A stretch of DNA of 64,000 bases from Umezawaea endophytica (GTDB taxonomy: Bacteria > Actinomycetota > Actinomycetes > Mycobacteriales > Pseudonocardiaceae). Under the pieces are notes generated by a model. It was not told where the DNA came from and did not search any database. It saw only the letters and a program-made list of their open reading frames with translations. The DNA is taken from contig NZ_JANYMP010000004.1 in the NCBI RefSeq assembly GCF_025061645.1, forward strand, positions 473,142 through 537,141. The letters are read 5' to 3'. Of the stretch, positions 54,545 through 63,152 are shown in pieces (position 1 is the first letter of the stretch; each line of letters begins with the position of its first letter). The translations under genes and the position numbers were made by a program.

Positions 54545-56487
54545 TGTCCCTGCCCACCCCCAACCTGGACGACCGGCGCTTCCAGGACCTCGTCGACGAG
54601 GCCAAGCGGAGAGTGCAGCAGAAGTGTCCGGAGTGGACGGACCACAACGTGTCCGATCCGGGTGTGACGCTCATCGAGGCGTTCGCGCACATGGTCGACG
54701 AGCTGATCTACCGGGTCAACCGCGTGCCGGACCTGCACTACCTGCGGTTCCTCGACCTGATCGGGGTGCGGCTGTTCCCGCCTACCGCCGCGCGCTGCGA
54801 GGTCACCTTCTGGCTGTCCGCCCCTCGTGAGACGCCGGTCGTCGTCCCGCGCGGAGCCCAGGTGGCGACCGAGCGCAGCGAGGTGGAGGAACCGGTGGTC
54901 TTCAGCGTCCACCGCGAGCTGACGGTGGTCCCGTGCTCGCTCGCCCACCTCGCCACGTCGGTCGCCGACCAGGGGTCGCCGCCGCTGGACCGCACCGACG
55001 ACCTCCTCAGCGGCAAGGAGCCCGGTTGCTTCGACACCCCTCCGGCGGCGGGTGACGCGGTGCTGTTCGGCCTGTCCGAAGCGGTTCCCGGCTGCGCGGT
55101 GCTGCTGCGGATCGACTGCCGGGCGGAAGGCCGCGGCGTGGACCCCCGTGACCCGCCCTGGGTGTGGGAGGCGTGGAACGGCACGGACTGGACGGCGTGC
55201 GAACTCGACCGGGACACCACGGGCGGGTTCAACAAGCCGGGCGACGTCGTGGTGCACGTGCCGCGCACGCACACCACGTCGATCCTCGCCCGGCAGCGGG
55301 CGGGCTGGTTGCGCTGCCGGGCGGTGCCACCGAGGTCCGACCAGCCGTTCTACCAGGAGTCGCCGAAACTGGTCTCGGTCACCGCCGCGACGATCGGCGG
55401 CACGACCGACGCGACGCACGCCGACATCGTGCGCAACGAGACGATCGGCGTGTCCGAGGGCGTGCCCGGCCAACGCTTCCCGCTGTCCCGCGTGCCGGTG
55501 GTCGTCGACGAGGGCGCGCTGGTGGTCGAGGTGGCCGCGACCGGTGGCTGGGAGGAGTGGACGGAGGTCAGCTCGTTCGCTGAGTCCGGGCCCGCCGACC
55601 GGCACGTCGTGCTCGACCGGGTCGGTGGCGAGGTGGCGTTCGGGCCCGCCATCCGGCTCCCCGACGGCGGAATCCTGAACCACGGCGCCGTGCCCGCCAA
55701 GGCGGCGGCGATCAGGGTGCCCGAGTACCGCACGGGCGGCGGCCCGCGCGGCAACGTCGCGCGGGGTCTTCTGCTGGTGCAGCGCGACCCGATCCCCTTC
55801 GTCAGCGGCGTGGTCAACCGCAAACCCGCGACCGGTGGGGTGGCGGGAGAATCGGTGCGCGACGCGGCGGTCCGCGGTCCGCTGTCGCTGCGCAGCCGCG
55901 ACCGGGCGGTCACCGCGGAGGACTACGAGTCGCTGACCCGCGAGGCGGCCCCCGAGGTCGCGAGGGTCCGCTGCGTGCCCGTCGGCCCCGGCTCGGAGGC
56001 GGTCCGCGTCCTCGTCGTGCCCGCGGTGGCCGAGCACGACGTCCTGGAGTTCGCCTCCCTCCGCCTCGATCCGGCCGTGCGCACCAGGATCGAGAAGCAC
56101 CTCGACGAACGGCGGTGCGTCGGTGCGCGGGTCTCGGTGGAACCGCCGTTCTACCAGGGGGTGACCGTGGTGGCGCAGGTGCGCGCCGGCACCGGGACAC
56201 CCGTGGACCTGGTGCGGGCCCGCGCCTCGCGGGCGCTCTACGACTACTTCAACCCGATCGGCGGCGGCCCGGACTCGACGGGCTGGCCGTTCGGGCGGCC
56301 CGTCCAGTCCGGCGAGGTCTTCGCGGTGCTCCAGCGGCTGCCCGGCGTGGAGCTGGTCGAGGACATCCGGCTGTTCGGGGCCAACCCGGTGACCGGCGAG
56401 CGCGGCGGCGCGGTGCCGCGGCTCGACCTGCCGGTCAACGGTCTCGTCTTCCCGTTCGGCCACCAGGTTCGAGTGACGCGGAGCTGA
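54544..56487 (+). CDS. CIS baseplate assembly protein (gp6/gpJ-like, Pvc11-type)
   Basis: 647 residues. Opening NLDDRRFQDLVDEAKRRV...CPEWTDHNVSDPGVTLIEAFAHMVDELIYRVNRVPD is the standard start of 'putative baseplate assembly protein' from actinobacterial CIS; the C-terminal half is the gpJ-like wedge (AVTAEDYESLTREAAPEVARVRC, YFNPIGGGPDSTGWPFGRPV). Large insertion domains at about 130-300 are beta-rich. Forms the wedge ring. Confidence 0.94.
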   Translation: MSLPTPNLDDRRFQDLVDEAKRRVQQKCPEWTDHNVSDPGVTLIEAFAHMVDELIYRVNRVPDLHYLRFLDLIGVRLFPPTAARCEVTFWLSAPRETPVVVPRGAQVATERSEVEEPVVFSVHRELTVVPCSLAHLATSVADQGSPPLDRTDDLLSGKEPGCFDTPPAAGDAVLFGLSEAVPGCAVLLRIDCRAEGRGVDPRDPPWVWEAWNGTDWTACELDRDTTGGFNKPGDVVVHVPRTHTTSILARQRAGWLRCRAVPPRSDQPFYQESPKLVSVTAATIGGTTDATHADIVRNETIGVSEGVPGQRFPLSRVPVVVDEGALVVEVAATGGWEEWTEVSSFAESGPADRHVVLDRVGGEVAFGPAIRLPDGGILNHGAVPAKAAAIRVPEYRTGGGPRGNVARGLLLVQRDPIPFVSGVVNRKPATGGVAGESVRDAAVRGPLSLRSRDRAVTAEDYESLTREAAPEVARVRCVPVGPGSEAVRVLVVPAVAEHDVLEFASLRLDPAVRTRIEKHLDERRCVGARVSVEPPFYQGVTVVAQVRAGTGTPVDLVRARASRALYDYFNPIGGGPDSTGWPFGRPVQSGEVFAVLQRLPGVELVEDIRLFGANPVTGERGGAVPRLDLPVNGLVFPFGHQVRVTRS

Positions 56488-56489
56488 TC

Positions 56490-57029
56490 ATGAGAACAGG
56501 CGAAACCACGCTGCCCACCGCCCGTCCGCTCGGGGAGCGGTTGCCGGGCGTCTACGTCGAGGACCTGTTCACCCAGCGGTTCACCGCGGCGCTGGACGAG
56601 GTGCTCGCCCCGGTGTTCGCGACGCTGGACTGCTTCGCGGGCTACCTGGACCCGCGCCTGGCGCCCGAGGACTTCCTCGACTGGCTCGCCTCCTGGGTGG
56701 CGCTCGACGTCGGCGAGGGTTGGACGGTGGAGCGGCGGCGCGAGCTGGTCGCGAAGGCCGTCGACCTGCACCGCTGGCGGGGAACCGGGCGGGGGCTGGC
56801 CGACCACGTCGCGCTGCTGACCGGCGGCGAGGTCGAGGTGGTCGACAGCGGTGGCTGCACCTCGACCGACCAGCCGGGGCTGCCCCTGCCGGACACGGGC
56901 CCGCCCAGCGTGGTCGTCCGGGTGCGGGTGCCGGACCCGGCGGCGGTCGACGTCGCACACCTCACCAGCGCGGTCGTCGGGGCCGTGCCCGCGCACGTGA
57001 CCGTCCACGTCGAGGTGATCGCGCCATGA
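56490..57029 (+). CDS. Phage tail protein gpI-like (Pvc12-type)
   Basis: 179 residues. The segment RLPGVYVEDLFTQRFTAALDEVLAPVFATLDCFAGYLDPRLAPEDFLDWLASW...VDLHRWRGTGRGL matches the P2 gpI/tail-protein family, partner of the gpJ wedge. Ends in an ATGA overlap with the zinc-ribbon gene. Confidence 0.93.
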   Translation: MRTGETTLPTARPLGERLPGVYVEDLFTQRFTAALDEVLAPVFATLDCFAGYLDPRLAPEDFLDWLASWVALDVGEGWTVERRRELVAKAVDLHRWRGTGRGLADHVALLTGGEVEVVDSGGCTSTDQPGLPLPDTGPPSVVVRVRVPDPAAVDVAHLTSAVVGAVPAHVTVHVEVIAP

Positions 57030-58006
57030 CCGTCTGCGTGCGGTGCGGGGAGCACAACGCGGTGGGCACCGAGTTCTGCGGGGCGTGCGGCGCCTTCCTG
57101 GAGTGGGAGGGCGCGGACGCGACCGTCGCGGAGCCCGCCAGGACCGTCCAGCCGTCGGCCATGCAGCCCGCCGAACAGCGGACCGCGGCACCGAAGCACG
57201 GGCCCGGTCCCACCCGGCCGCGAGCGGCCCAGCCCGGCGACCTGATCTGCGGCCAGTGCGGCAGCGGCAACGCGCCGGTGCGGCGGTTCTGCGGCCGGTG
57301 CGGCGCCTCGCTCGTCGAGGTCGCCGTCGTCGCGCAGCCGTGGTGGCGCCGCTGGATCCCGAAGCGGGAACCCGCGACGCTCAAGGCGGGCGCGCGACCG
57401 GGCCGCGACGGGGTGCACCGCCGGACCGGGCTCGGCCCCGCGGTGCGCGGGGTCCTCCGGGTCGTCCGCTGGCTCGTCGCCGTCCTGCTGGTGGTGTCCG
57501 CCGCGCTCTACGGGCTGTACTCGCCCTTCCGACAGGCGGTGAACGACCAGGCGCTGTCCTGGAAGCAGGACGTCGAGGACGTGTTCGTCACCCGGCTCGC
57601 CCCGGTCCGGCCGACCGCCGTGACGGCCACCGTCGAACGGCCGGACCACCCTGGGAACCTGGTCGTGGACAACGCCTTCAACACCTACTGGGCGGCTCCG
57701 GTCGACCAGGGCGAGCCCGCGCTGGTGCTGACCTTCGACCACCCGGTCGACCTGCGCAAGGCGATCGTCCGCGTCGGCGTCGAGAAGGAGTTCCAGTCCG
57801 CGCACCGGCCGCGGAGCTGGCACCTCGTGTACTCCACGGGCAAGACCTACGACGTGGACCTCGCCGACACCCCGGACCCCCAGGAGATCACGCTGGACAA
57901 CGGGGAGGGCAGCACGAGCGTGGAGGTGCACGTCGTCGCGCTGCACCGGTCGTTGCAGGGCACGGACGTGGCCATCTCGGAGATCGAGCTCTTCGAACGG
58001 GGATGA
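57026..58006 (+). CDS. Zinc-ribbon membrane protein with discoidin-like domain
   Basis: 326 residues. Two zinc ribbons (CVRCGEHN...CGACG at 4-22; CGQCGSGN...CGRCG at about 75-96), a basic region, one membrane helix (about 148-165, VVRWLVAVLLVVSAALYGLY), and an external C-terminal beta-sandwich (NLVVDNAFNTYWAAP, LVLTFDHPVDLRKAIVRVG, VALHRSLQGTDVAISEIELFER), like the 'NADase-type glycan-binding' or discoidin fold. Cytoplasmic ribbons and outside lectin-like domain suggest a link between the particle and the envelope. Overlaps the next gene by 4 bp (ATGA). Confidence 0.8.
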   Translation: MTVCVRCGEHNAVGTEFCGACGAFLEWEGADATVAEPARTVQPSAMQPAEQRTAAPKHGPGPTRPRAAQPGDLICGQCGSGNAPVRRFCGRCGASLVEVAVVAQPWWRRWIPKREPATLKAGARPGRDGVHRRTGLGPAVRGVLRVVRWLVAVLLVVSAALYGLYSPFRQAVNDQALSWKQDVEDVFVTRLAPVRPTAVTATVERPDHPGNLVVDNAFNTYWAAPVDQGEPALVLTFDHPVDLRKAIVRVGVEKEFQSAHRPRSWHLVYSTGKTYDVDLADTPDPQEITLDNGEGSTSVEVHVVALHRSLQGTDVAISEIELFERG

Positions 58007-60366
58007 GGACGGTGCGAGCACGCGCGAGCCGGGTGGCGGTGGTGATCGTGGTCGCCGCGGCGCTGCTGACGTCGCCGCGGGTCGTGGTGGCGCACGACGT
58101 CGGCGCCAACCTGCCGGGAGGGACCAGCATCGCGGTCTCGGTCGACACCCCGGTGAACGGGACCGTGCTGCCGCCCGGCCCGGTCGCGGTGGCGGGCACG
58201 GCGTCGATCGGCGTCGGCCAGCCCGTGGCCAGCACCGGGCTCGTCTACGTGCTGGACGTGTCCGGCAGCACCGACAACCCGGCGATCACCGGGTGCGGCG
58301 GCGACCAGAACGGCGACGAGGCGCCCGATCGGGTGCTGGACTGCGAGATCGCCGCGGCCAGGGCCCTCAACGGCCGAGCGGCCGACGCGCGGACCGTCGG
58401 CGGGGTGGGCGCCGTGGTGTTCGCCTCGGAGGGTGCCACGGCCGACGTCGGGTCCGACGAGGGGGACCAACTGGTCACCAGGCCGGACGGCGGTGACATC
58501 GTCGGGATGCTGACCTCGCTGTTCTCCGAGTTCGGTGGCAACGGTGGAGCCCGTCGCCACTCCCCGAGGACCGTGGGGGTGGAAACCAACTTCGCCGCGG
58601 GCATCCTGAAGACGACCACGGTCGTGTCCGCGCTGCGGGACTCCGACCTGCCGAACCAGGTCGTCGCCTTCATCTCCGACGGCCAGTCGACCGTCGAGGG
58701 CGACCTGGACGCGGCACTGGCGACCCTGCCCCAGACCGCGAGCGTGTACACGTTCGCGGTCGGCGCCGCGTCCTCCTGCGACCAGCCGGGCACCCAGGGC
58801 AGCCTGGCGCACATCGCGGAGAAGGCCCGCGGCACGTGCACGAAGGTGGACGACATCGCGTCGCTGCCCACCATCGTGCCCGGCGTGATCGCCTCCCGGC
58901 TGACGTCGCTGACGCTCAGCGTCGACGGCGGACCGTCGACGGCGATCACCGACGTCACACCCGCCGTGCCCCACGACGGCCCGGTCGCGGTCACCTACCG
59001 GACGACCACCGGCCCGCTCCCGGCCGGTGCCCACCGGTTGTGCGTCACCGCGAGCGGCAGCGACGGCGGTGGCGCGGGCGGCGTGACCGACTGCCACACC
59101 GTCACCCTGGACGTCGCGCCGACGGTGAGCCCCGGCGGACCGTACACCGGGTTGCAGGACACCGCGGTGCCGATCCAGGGCTCCGTGGTCGACCCGGACG
59201 GGCCGACCTCGACCACGGCGTGGAGCGTCGTGCCGGGAGTGGGCGTGGATCCCGCCGCGCGCTGCGTGTTCGGCAACGCGGCGGCGCTGTCGACCACGGT
59301 CTCCTGCGACGACGACGGCGTCTACGCCTTGACGTTGACCGCGACCGACGGCGTGACCCCTCCGGTCGCCGCGAGCACCACCCTGACGCTGACCAACGGC
59401 GTGCCGGTGGTCAGCGCGGGCGGACCGTACTCGGGGCAGGAGAAGACACCCGTGCCCATCACGGGCACCGCCGTCGACCCGGACGGTCCCGAACGGACCT
59501 CGGTGTGGACCAGCGCCCCCGCCGCTGGCACGCCGGCGACCGCGACCTGTTCGTTCACCAACGCGGCGGCGTTGTCCACCGTCGTCACGTGCACCGATGT
59601 CGGGGCCTACGTGCTGACCCTGACGGTGTCCGACGGCGTCAACCAGCCGGTGGCTGCCACGGCCGCGCTGACCCTGTCCGCGACACCGGAGGTCAAGGGC
59701 CCCTTGTCCTTGAGCGCGGAGGTCGCGCCGATACCCGGCTACGTCGGTGGTGACGACGTGGTCGTGTCGTACACGGTCCGCAACGGCAGCCCCTCGGTGA
59801 TGCCGTCCGTGCGGATCACCACCACGTTCGGGGACGTCCTGCCCGCGCCGAAAGCGGTGTCACCAGCGGGATGCGCGGCCAGCGGCGCGGTGTGCGATCT
59901 CGGTGACCTCCAGCCGGGGCAGAGCGTCCAGGCGCGGATCACGGTCGGCGCCGGGACGGCGGTCGACGCCGAGGTGTCCGCGACCGTGGCGACGACCGGT
60001 CCGGACGTCGACCCGGCCGACAACACCGCGACCGCCCGCGTGGTCATCCGCGAGCCGAGCGTCGAGGTGGCCCCGCGGATCGGCGCACAGGGCTTCGTCA
60101 CGCGGGCCGTGGGCAAGGACTTCCCGCCCGGCGCGGTCGTCCGGCTGACGTGGTCCGTCGGCATCTCGCAGACGCCCGGCGAGGTCACCGTCGGCGTGGA
60201 CGGGACGCTGGACGCGCAGGTGCTCGTGTTCCACCGCGACACCCTGGGGGAGAGGGAGCTGGTCGTGACGGCGGTCAGCGGACCGGCGTTCACCCCCGCG
60301 CGGTCGAACCCGTTCCTCGTCGTGCCGCGCACCGTGCAGCCGCACGGCTTCGTCACGCGGGGCTGA
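58003..60366 (+). CDS. Secreted vWA/PKD-type surface protein
   Basis: 787 residues with a signal peptide (VAVVIVVAAALLTS...VVAHD). Residues about 70-290 form a von Willebrand A domain with the metal site DVSGSTDNP. Two PKD-like repeats (GGPYTGLQDTAVPI; GGPYSGQEKTPVPI) and a DUF11/CARDB-like domain (VVSYTVRNGSPS) follow; no LPXTG. Comparable large hydrolytic-type or vWA proteins occur in Streptomyces CIS loci. ATG at 58003 overlaps the upstream stop; a GTG at 58012 is the alternative. Confidence 0.82.
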   Translation: MRTVRARASRVAVVIVVAAALLTSPRVVVAHDVGANLPGGTSIAVSVDTPVNGTVLPPGPVAVAGTASIGVGQPVASTGLVYVLDVSGSTDNPAITGCGGDQNGDEAPDRVLDCEIAAARALNGRAADARTVGGVGAVVFASEGATADVGSDEGDQLVTRPDGGDIVGMLTSLFSEFGGNGGARRHSPRTVGVETNFAAGILKTTTVVSALRDSDLPNQVVAFISDGQSTVEGDLDAALATLPQTASVYTFAVGAASSCDQPGTQGSLAHIAEKARGTCTKVDDIASLPTIVPGVIASRLTSLTLSVDGGPSTAITDVTPAVPHDGPVAVTYRTTTGPLPAGAHRLCVTASGSDGGGAGGVTDCHTVTLDVAPTVSPGGPYTGLQDTAVPIQGSVVDPDGPTSTTAWSVVPGVGVDPAARCVFGNAAALSTTVSCDDDGVYALTLTATDGVTPPVAASTTLTLTNGVPVVSAGGPYSGQEKTPVPITGTAVDPDGPERTSVWTSAPAAGTPATATCSFTNAAALSTVVTCTDVGAYVLTLTVSDGVNQPVAATAALTLSATPEVKGPLSLSAEVAPIPGYVGGDDVVVSYTVRNGSPSVMPSVRITTTFGDVLPAPKAVSPAGCAASGAVCDLGDLQPGQSVQARITVGAGTAVDAEVSATVATTGPDVDPADNTATARVVIREPSVEVAPRIGAQGFVTRAVGKDFPPGAVVRLTWSVGISQTPGEVTVGVDGTLDAQVLVFHRDTLGERELVVTAVSGPAFTPARSNPFLVVPRTVQPHGFVTRG

Positions 60367-60367
60367 C

Positions 60368-60381
60368 TGCCCTTTGGGGCA
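60368..60381 (+). promoter_or_regulatory. CIS-box 5 (upstream of COG1470-like gene)
   Basis: TGCCCTTTGGGGCA directly after the vWA stop, first base 83 bp before the next start, the same distance as CIS-box 1 to its gene. Suggests an independent promoter for the following gene. Confidence 0.65.
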
Positions 60382-60450
60382 GCGGGTGATGTCCCCGTCC
60401 GCACCCCTCCGCCCGTCCCCCGCCCACCGATCGGATCGGAGACTCGACCC

Positions 60451-61755
60451 ATGGGAGCAACCGCCACGTTGTCCGCAGCGGGTCTCACCGTGGAGCCCGG
60501 CCAGGAGGTCACCTGCGCCGTGACCATCCGCAACACCGGTGAGGTCGTCGACCAGTTCGTCGTCGACGTGGTCGGTGACGCGGGCGGGTGGGCGACCGCC
60601 GAACCGCCCTCGGTGAACCTGCTGCCGGGGGAGTCGGCCGAGGTGGTGGTCACGTTCGCGCCGCCGAAGGCCTCGGACGTCCCCGCCGGGGAGGTGGGCT
60701 TCGGCGTGCGGGTGACCTCGCGGGAGGACCCGTACGGCTCCGTGGTGGAGGAGGGCGACCTCCTGGTCGGCTCGTTCAGCGACGTGGCGGCGGAACTGGT
60801 GCCCGCCAAGGCGGAGGGCAGCACGCGGGCGAAGTACGAGATCGCGCTGGACAACCTCGGCAACCACCCGGTCACCGTGCGGCTGCGGCCGGTCGACCCC
60901 GAGGACGAGCTGGACTTCCGGGTGGCGCGGTCCGACGTCGTGCTGCCGCCCGGCACCGCCGGGTTCGTCCGGATGCAGGCCCGACCGAGGAAGAAGTTCC
61001 TGCGGGGGCAACCGAAGAGGCACACGTTCCGGGTCGAGGTCGTGCCCAGCAGCGGTGAGCCGCTGGCGGCCGACGGCACGATGGTGCAGCGACAACTGCT
61101 GCCGAGGTGGCTGCTGCCCGCGCTGCTGGCGCTGCTCGCGCTGGCGGTGCTGCTGGTGACCCTGTGGTTCGCGGTCTTGAAGCCCGCGGTGCGGTCGGCC
61201 GCGCGGGAAGCGACCGCGCAGCAGGCGGAGGAGGTGAAGGTCGCCGCGCAGAAGGCGGAGGACAAGGCGGCCGCGGCGGCGGGCGACTCGGCGCAGGCGA
61301 AGCAGAACTCGGAGAAGGCGATGGAGGCCGCGGGTCTGGACCCGGCCAACCCCGAGGCCGGGCCGACCCCCGGCGCGCGGCCGTCGACGCCGCCGACCGA
61401 GCCGACGGACTTCCGGGTGGCGGCGGACGCGGCGATCGTCGGTGACGCGGAGCGGTTCACCGAGTTCACCTTCACCCCGGAGGACGACAAGAAGACCCTC
61501 GTGGTCACCGACCTGATCCTGCAAAATCCCCGTGGTGACAACGGGACCGTGAGGATCCTGCGCGACGTGGAAGGCACCAAGAGCGTGCTGCTCGAGGTGG
61601 GCCTGGCGAACTTCCGCGACCTCGACCACCACTGGTTGCAGGCCTGGCGGTTCAAGCCGGGTGAGAAGGTCGTCTTCGCGGTGAGCTGCCAGAACCCGAG
61701 CGAGAAGGGCAACTGCACCCCGTCGGCGTCCTTCTCCGGCCGGACCGAGGGCTGA
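60451..61755 (+). CDS. COG1470-like membrane protein of CIS cluster
   Basis: 434 residues. Residues 1-200 are two Ig-like folds (VEPGQEVTCAVTIRNTGEVVDQFVV; KYEIALDNLGNHPVTVRLRP), the pattern annotated 'hydrolytic protein' (COG1470) in Streptomyces CIS loci; a membrane helix (about 218-245) is followed by an Ala/Lys/Glu helix and a C-terminal beta domain (FTFTPEDDKKTLVVTDLIL, LLEVGLANFRDLDHHW). Function unknown; no catalytic site is visible despite the name. Own CIS-box. 9 bp from the convergent LuxR gene. Confidence 0.8.
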   Translation: MGATATLSAAGLTVEPGQEVTCAVTIRNTGEVVDQFVVDVVGDAGGWATAEPPSVNLLPGESAEVVVTFAPPKASDVPAGEVGFGVRVTSREDPYGSVVEEGDLLVGSFSDVAAELVPAKAEGSTRAKYEIALDNLGNHPVTVRLRPVDPEDELDFRVARSDVVLPPGTAGFVRMQARPRKKFLRGQPKRHTFRVEVVPSSGEPLAADGTMVQRQLLPRWLLPALLALLALAVLLVTLWFAVLKPAVRSAAREATAQQAEEVKVAAQKAEDKAAAAAGDSAQAKQNSEKAMEAAGLDPANPEAGPTPGARPSTPPTEPTDFRVAADAAIVGDAERFTEFTFTPEDDKKTLVVTDLILQNPRGDNGTVRILRDVEGTKSVLLEVGLANFRDLDHHWLQAWRFKPGEKVVFAVSCQNPSEKGNCTPSASFSGRTEG

Positions 61756-61764
61756 CCGGTGCGG

Positions 61765-62403
61765 TCAGATCAGCCCCTCGCGCAGGGCGAACGCGACGGC
61801 GTGCGTGCGGTTGCGGAGCTGGAACCGGTTGGTGATGTCGTGCAGGATGCTCTTCACCGTGCGCTGCGAGTAGCAGAGCTTCTCGGCCACCTCCCTGGTC
61901 TCGAAGCCCTCGGCGATCAGCCGCAGCACCTCGGTCTCCCGGTCGGACATCCCCGCCAGGTTCCACCCGTTGGGGTTCAACACGTTGCGCTGCAAGCGGG
62001 ACACCCGGTCGAGCAGCCTGCCGAGCAGGTCCGCGGGCAGCGCGCCCTCACCGGCCGCGGTCGCCTTGATCAGCCGGACCAGCGTGTCCGGTGTGGCCTC
62101 GGACCGCCGGATCACCGCCGAGACACCGCTGCTCACGACGTTCAGCAGGTCCGCGTCGCCGACCTCGCCCGCGATCAGGACGATTCCGGGGTAGTTGTGG
62201 CACTGGAGCTTGCGCAGGAGCTGCCGGACCTCGTCGTCCACTCGGTCGAGCACGACCAGCGCGACGGGCGGCGGTGAGGTCGTGTCCGCGAGGTCCGCGT
62301 CGACGAGGCGGAGTTCCGGCCTGGACCGCAGCGCGGCCAGGACGCCTGCTCGGGTGATGGAATCCGTGGCGTGGAGTACGACCGGGACCTGGTCAGTGAT
62401 CAT
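61765..62403 (-). CDS. LuxR-family regulator with atypical receiver domain
   Basis: 212 residues. The C-terminal HTH is LuxR/NarL type (MSDRETEVLRLIAEGFETREVAEKLCYSQRTVKSILHDI). The N-terminal part has receiver topology, with Asp53 at the phosphorylation position, but the acidic pair after strand 1 is replaced by H11-A-T-D14, so phosphorylation is doubtful. ATG overlaps the stop of the response-regulator gene. Candidate for binding the CIS-boxes. Confidence 0.9.
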   Translation of the reverse strand: MITDQVPVVLHATDSITRAGVLAALRSRPELRLVDADLADTTSPPPVALVVLDRVDDEVRQLLRKLQCHNYPGIVLIAGEVGDADLLNVVSSGVSAVIRRSEATPDTLVRLIKATAAGEGALPADLLGRLLDRVSRLQRNVLNPNGWNLAGMSDRETEVLRLIAEGFETREVAEKLCYSQRTVKSILHDITNRFQLRNRTHAVAFALREGLI

Positions 62404-63146
62404 CGTGGTGCTCCGCCCTGGTGGTCGACTTCGGTGTTCCCATGGTCTCGACCCGCGGTGTCCCGAGGCCATGGGACCTGTGTCCCGACCTGTCCCGTCT
62501 CCGCGGCCAGACCCGCTTGGCGCGCCTTGGAGATCGCCTCGTTCCGGTCCGCGACGTGCAGCTTGCGGATGATGTTGGACACGTGGTTGCGGACGGTCTT
62601 CGGGCTGAGCACCAGCGTCCGCGCGATCTGGCCGTTGCCGCCGCCCTCGGCCACGAGGCGGAGGACTTCCCGCTCCCGCGAGGTGAGTTCGGGGAACGCC
62701 TCCTGCCGGGACCGGCCACCGGGATCGAAGTACGTCAGCAACCGCGCGGCTATCGACGGGCTGAAGATCGCCTCGCCGTCGCCGACCGCGCGGACGGCGC
62801 GGACGACCTGCTGGGGCCGCGCGGCTTTGAGGAGGTAGCCGCGAGCGCCCGCCCGCATCGCGGCGAACACGAACTCGTCGTCGTCGAACATGGTCAGCAC
62901 CAGCACGCCGACGTGGCGGTCGCCGCTCACGATGCGCCTGGTCGCCTCGACGCCGTCGAGGTCCGGCATGTTGAGGTCCATGACCACCACGTCGGGAGCC
63001 AGCGCCGCGGCCAGCGCGACGGCCGCCGCACCGCCCGCGGCCTCACCGACCACCTCGATGCCCGTCGCGGCGTCGAGCGTCGCCGACAGCCCGTAGCGGA
63101 ACATCGGGTGGTCGTCCACGACCAGCGCCCGCAGAGCAGACGGCAT
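62400..63146 (-). CDS. NarL/FixJ-family response regulator
   Basis: 248 residues. Complete receiver (D11/D12, phospho-Asp57 in VVMDLNMPD, Lys in YLLKAA) and LuxR HTH (LTSREREVLRLVAEGGGNGQIARTLVLSPKTVRNHVSNIIRKL). An unstructured 40-residue tail ends the protein. 6 bp after the kinase stop, coupled to the LuxR gene by ATGA: a three-gene unit. Confidence 0.95.
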   Translation of the reverse strand: MPSALRALVVDDHPMFRYGLSATLDAATGIEVVGEAAGGAAAVALAAALAPDVVVMDLNMPDLDGVEATRRIVSGDRHVGVLVLTMFDDDEFVFAAMRAGARGYLLKAARPQQVVRAVRAVGDGEAIFSPSIAARLLTYFDPGGRSRQEAFPELTSREREVLRLVAEGGGNGQIARTLVLSPKTVRNHVSNIIRKLHVADRNEAISKARQAGLAAETGQVGTQVPWPRDTAGRDHGNTEVDHQGGAPR

Positions 63147-63152
63147 GTCCGC

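Noticed and set aside
38534..61755. Prophage
   Set aside because: Only tail-like genes are present; no capsid, portal, terminase, integrase or lysis genes.
38534..61755. Type VI secretion system
   Set aside because: No TssJ/L/M membrane complex or ClpV; the AAA+ protein, DUF4157 and DUF4255 genes fit the eCIS/Streptomyces CIS lineage.
62431..62482. Inverted pair CCCATGG...CCATGGG as an operator of the LuxR gene
   Set aside because: It lies inside the 3' coding part of the response regulator gene and each arm is a self-palindromic CCATGG; too weak to call.
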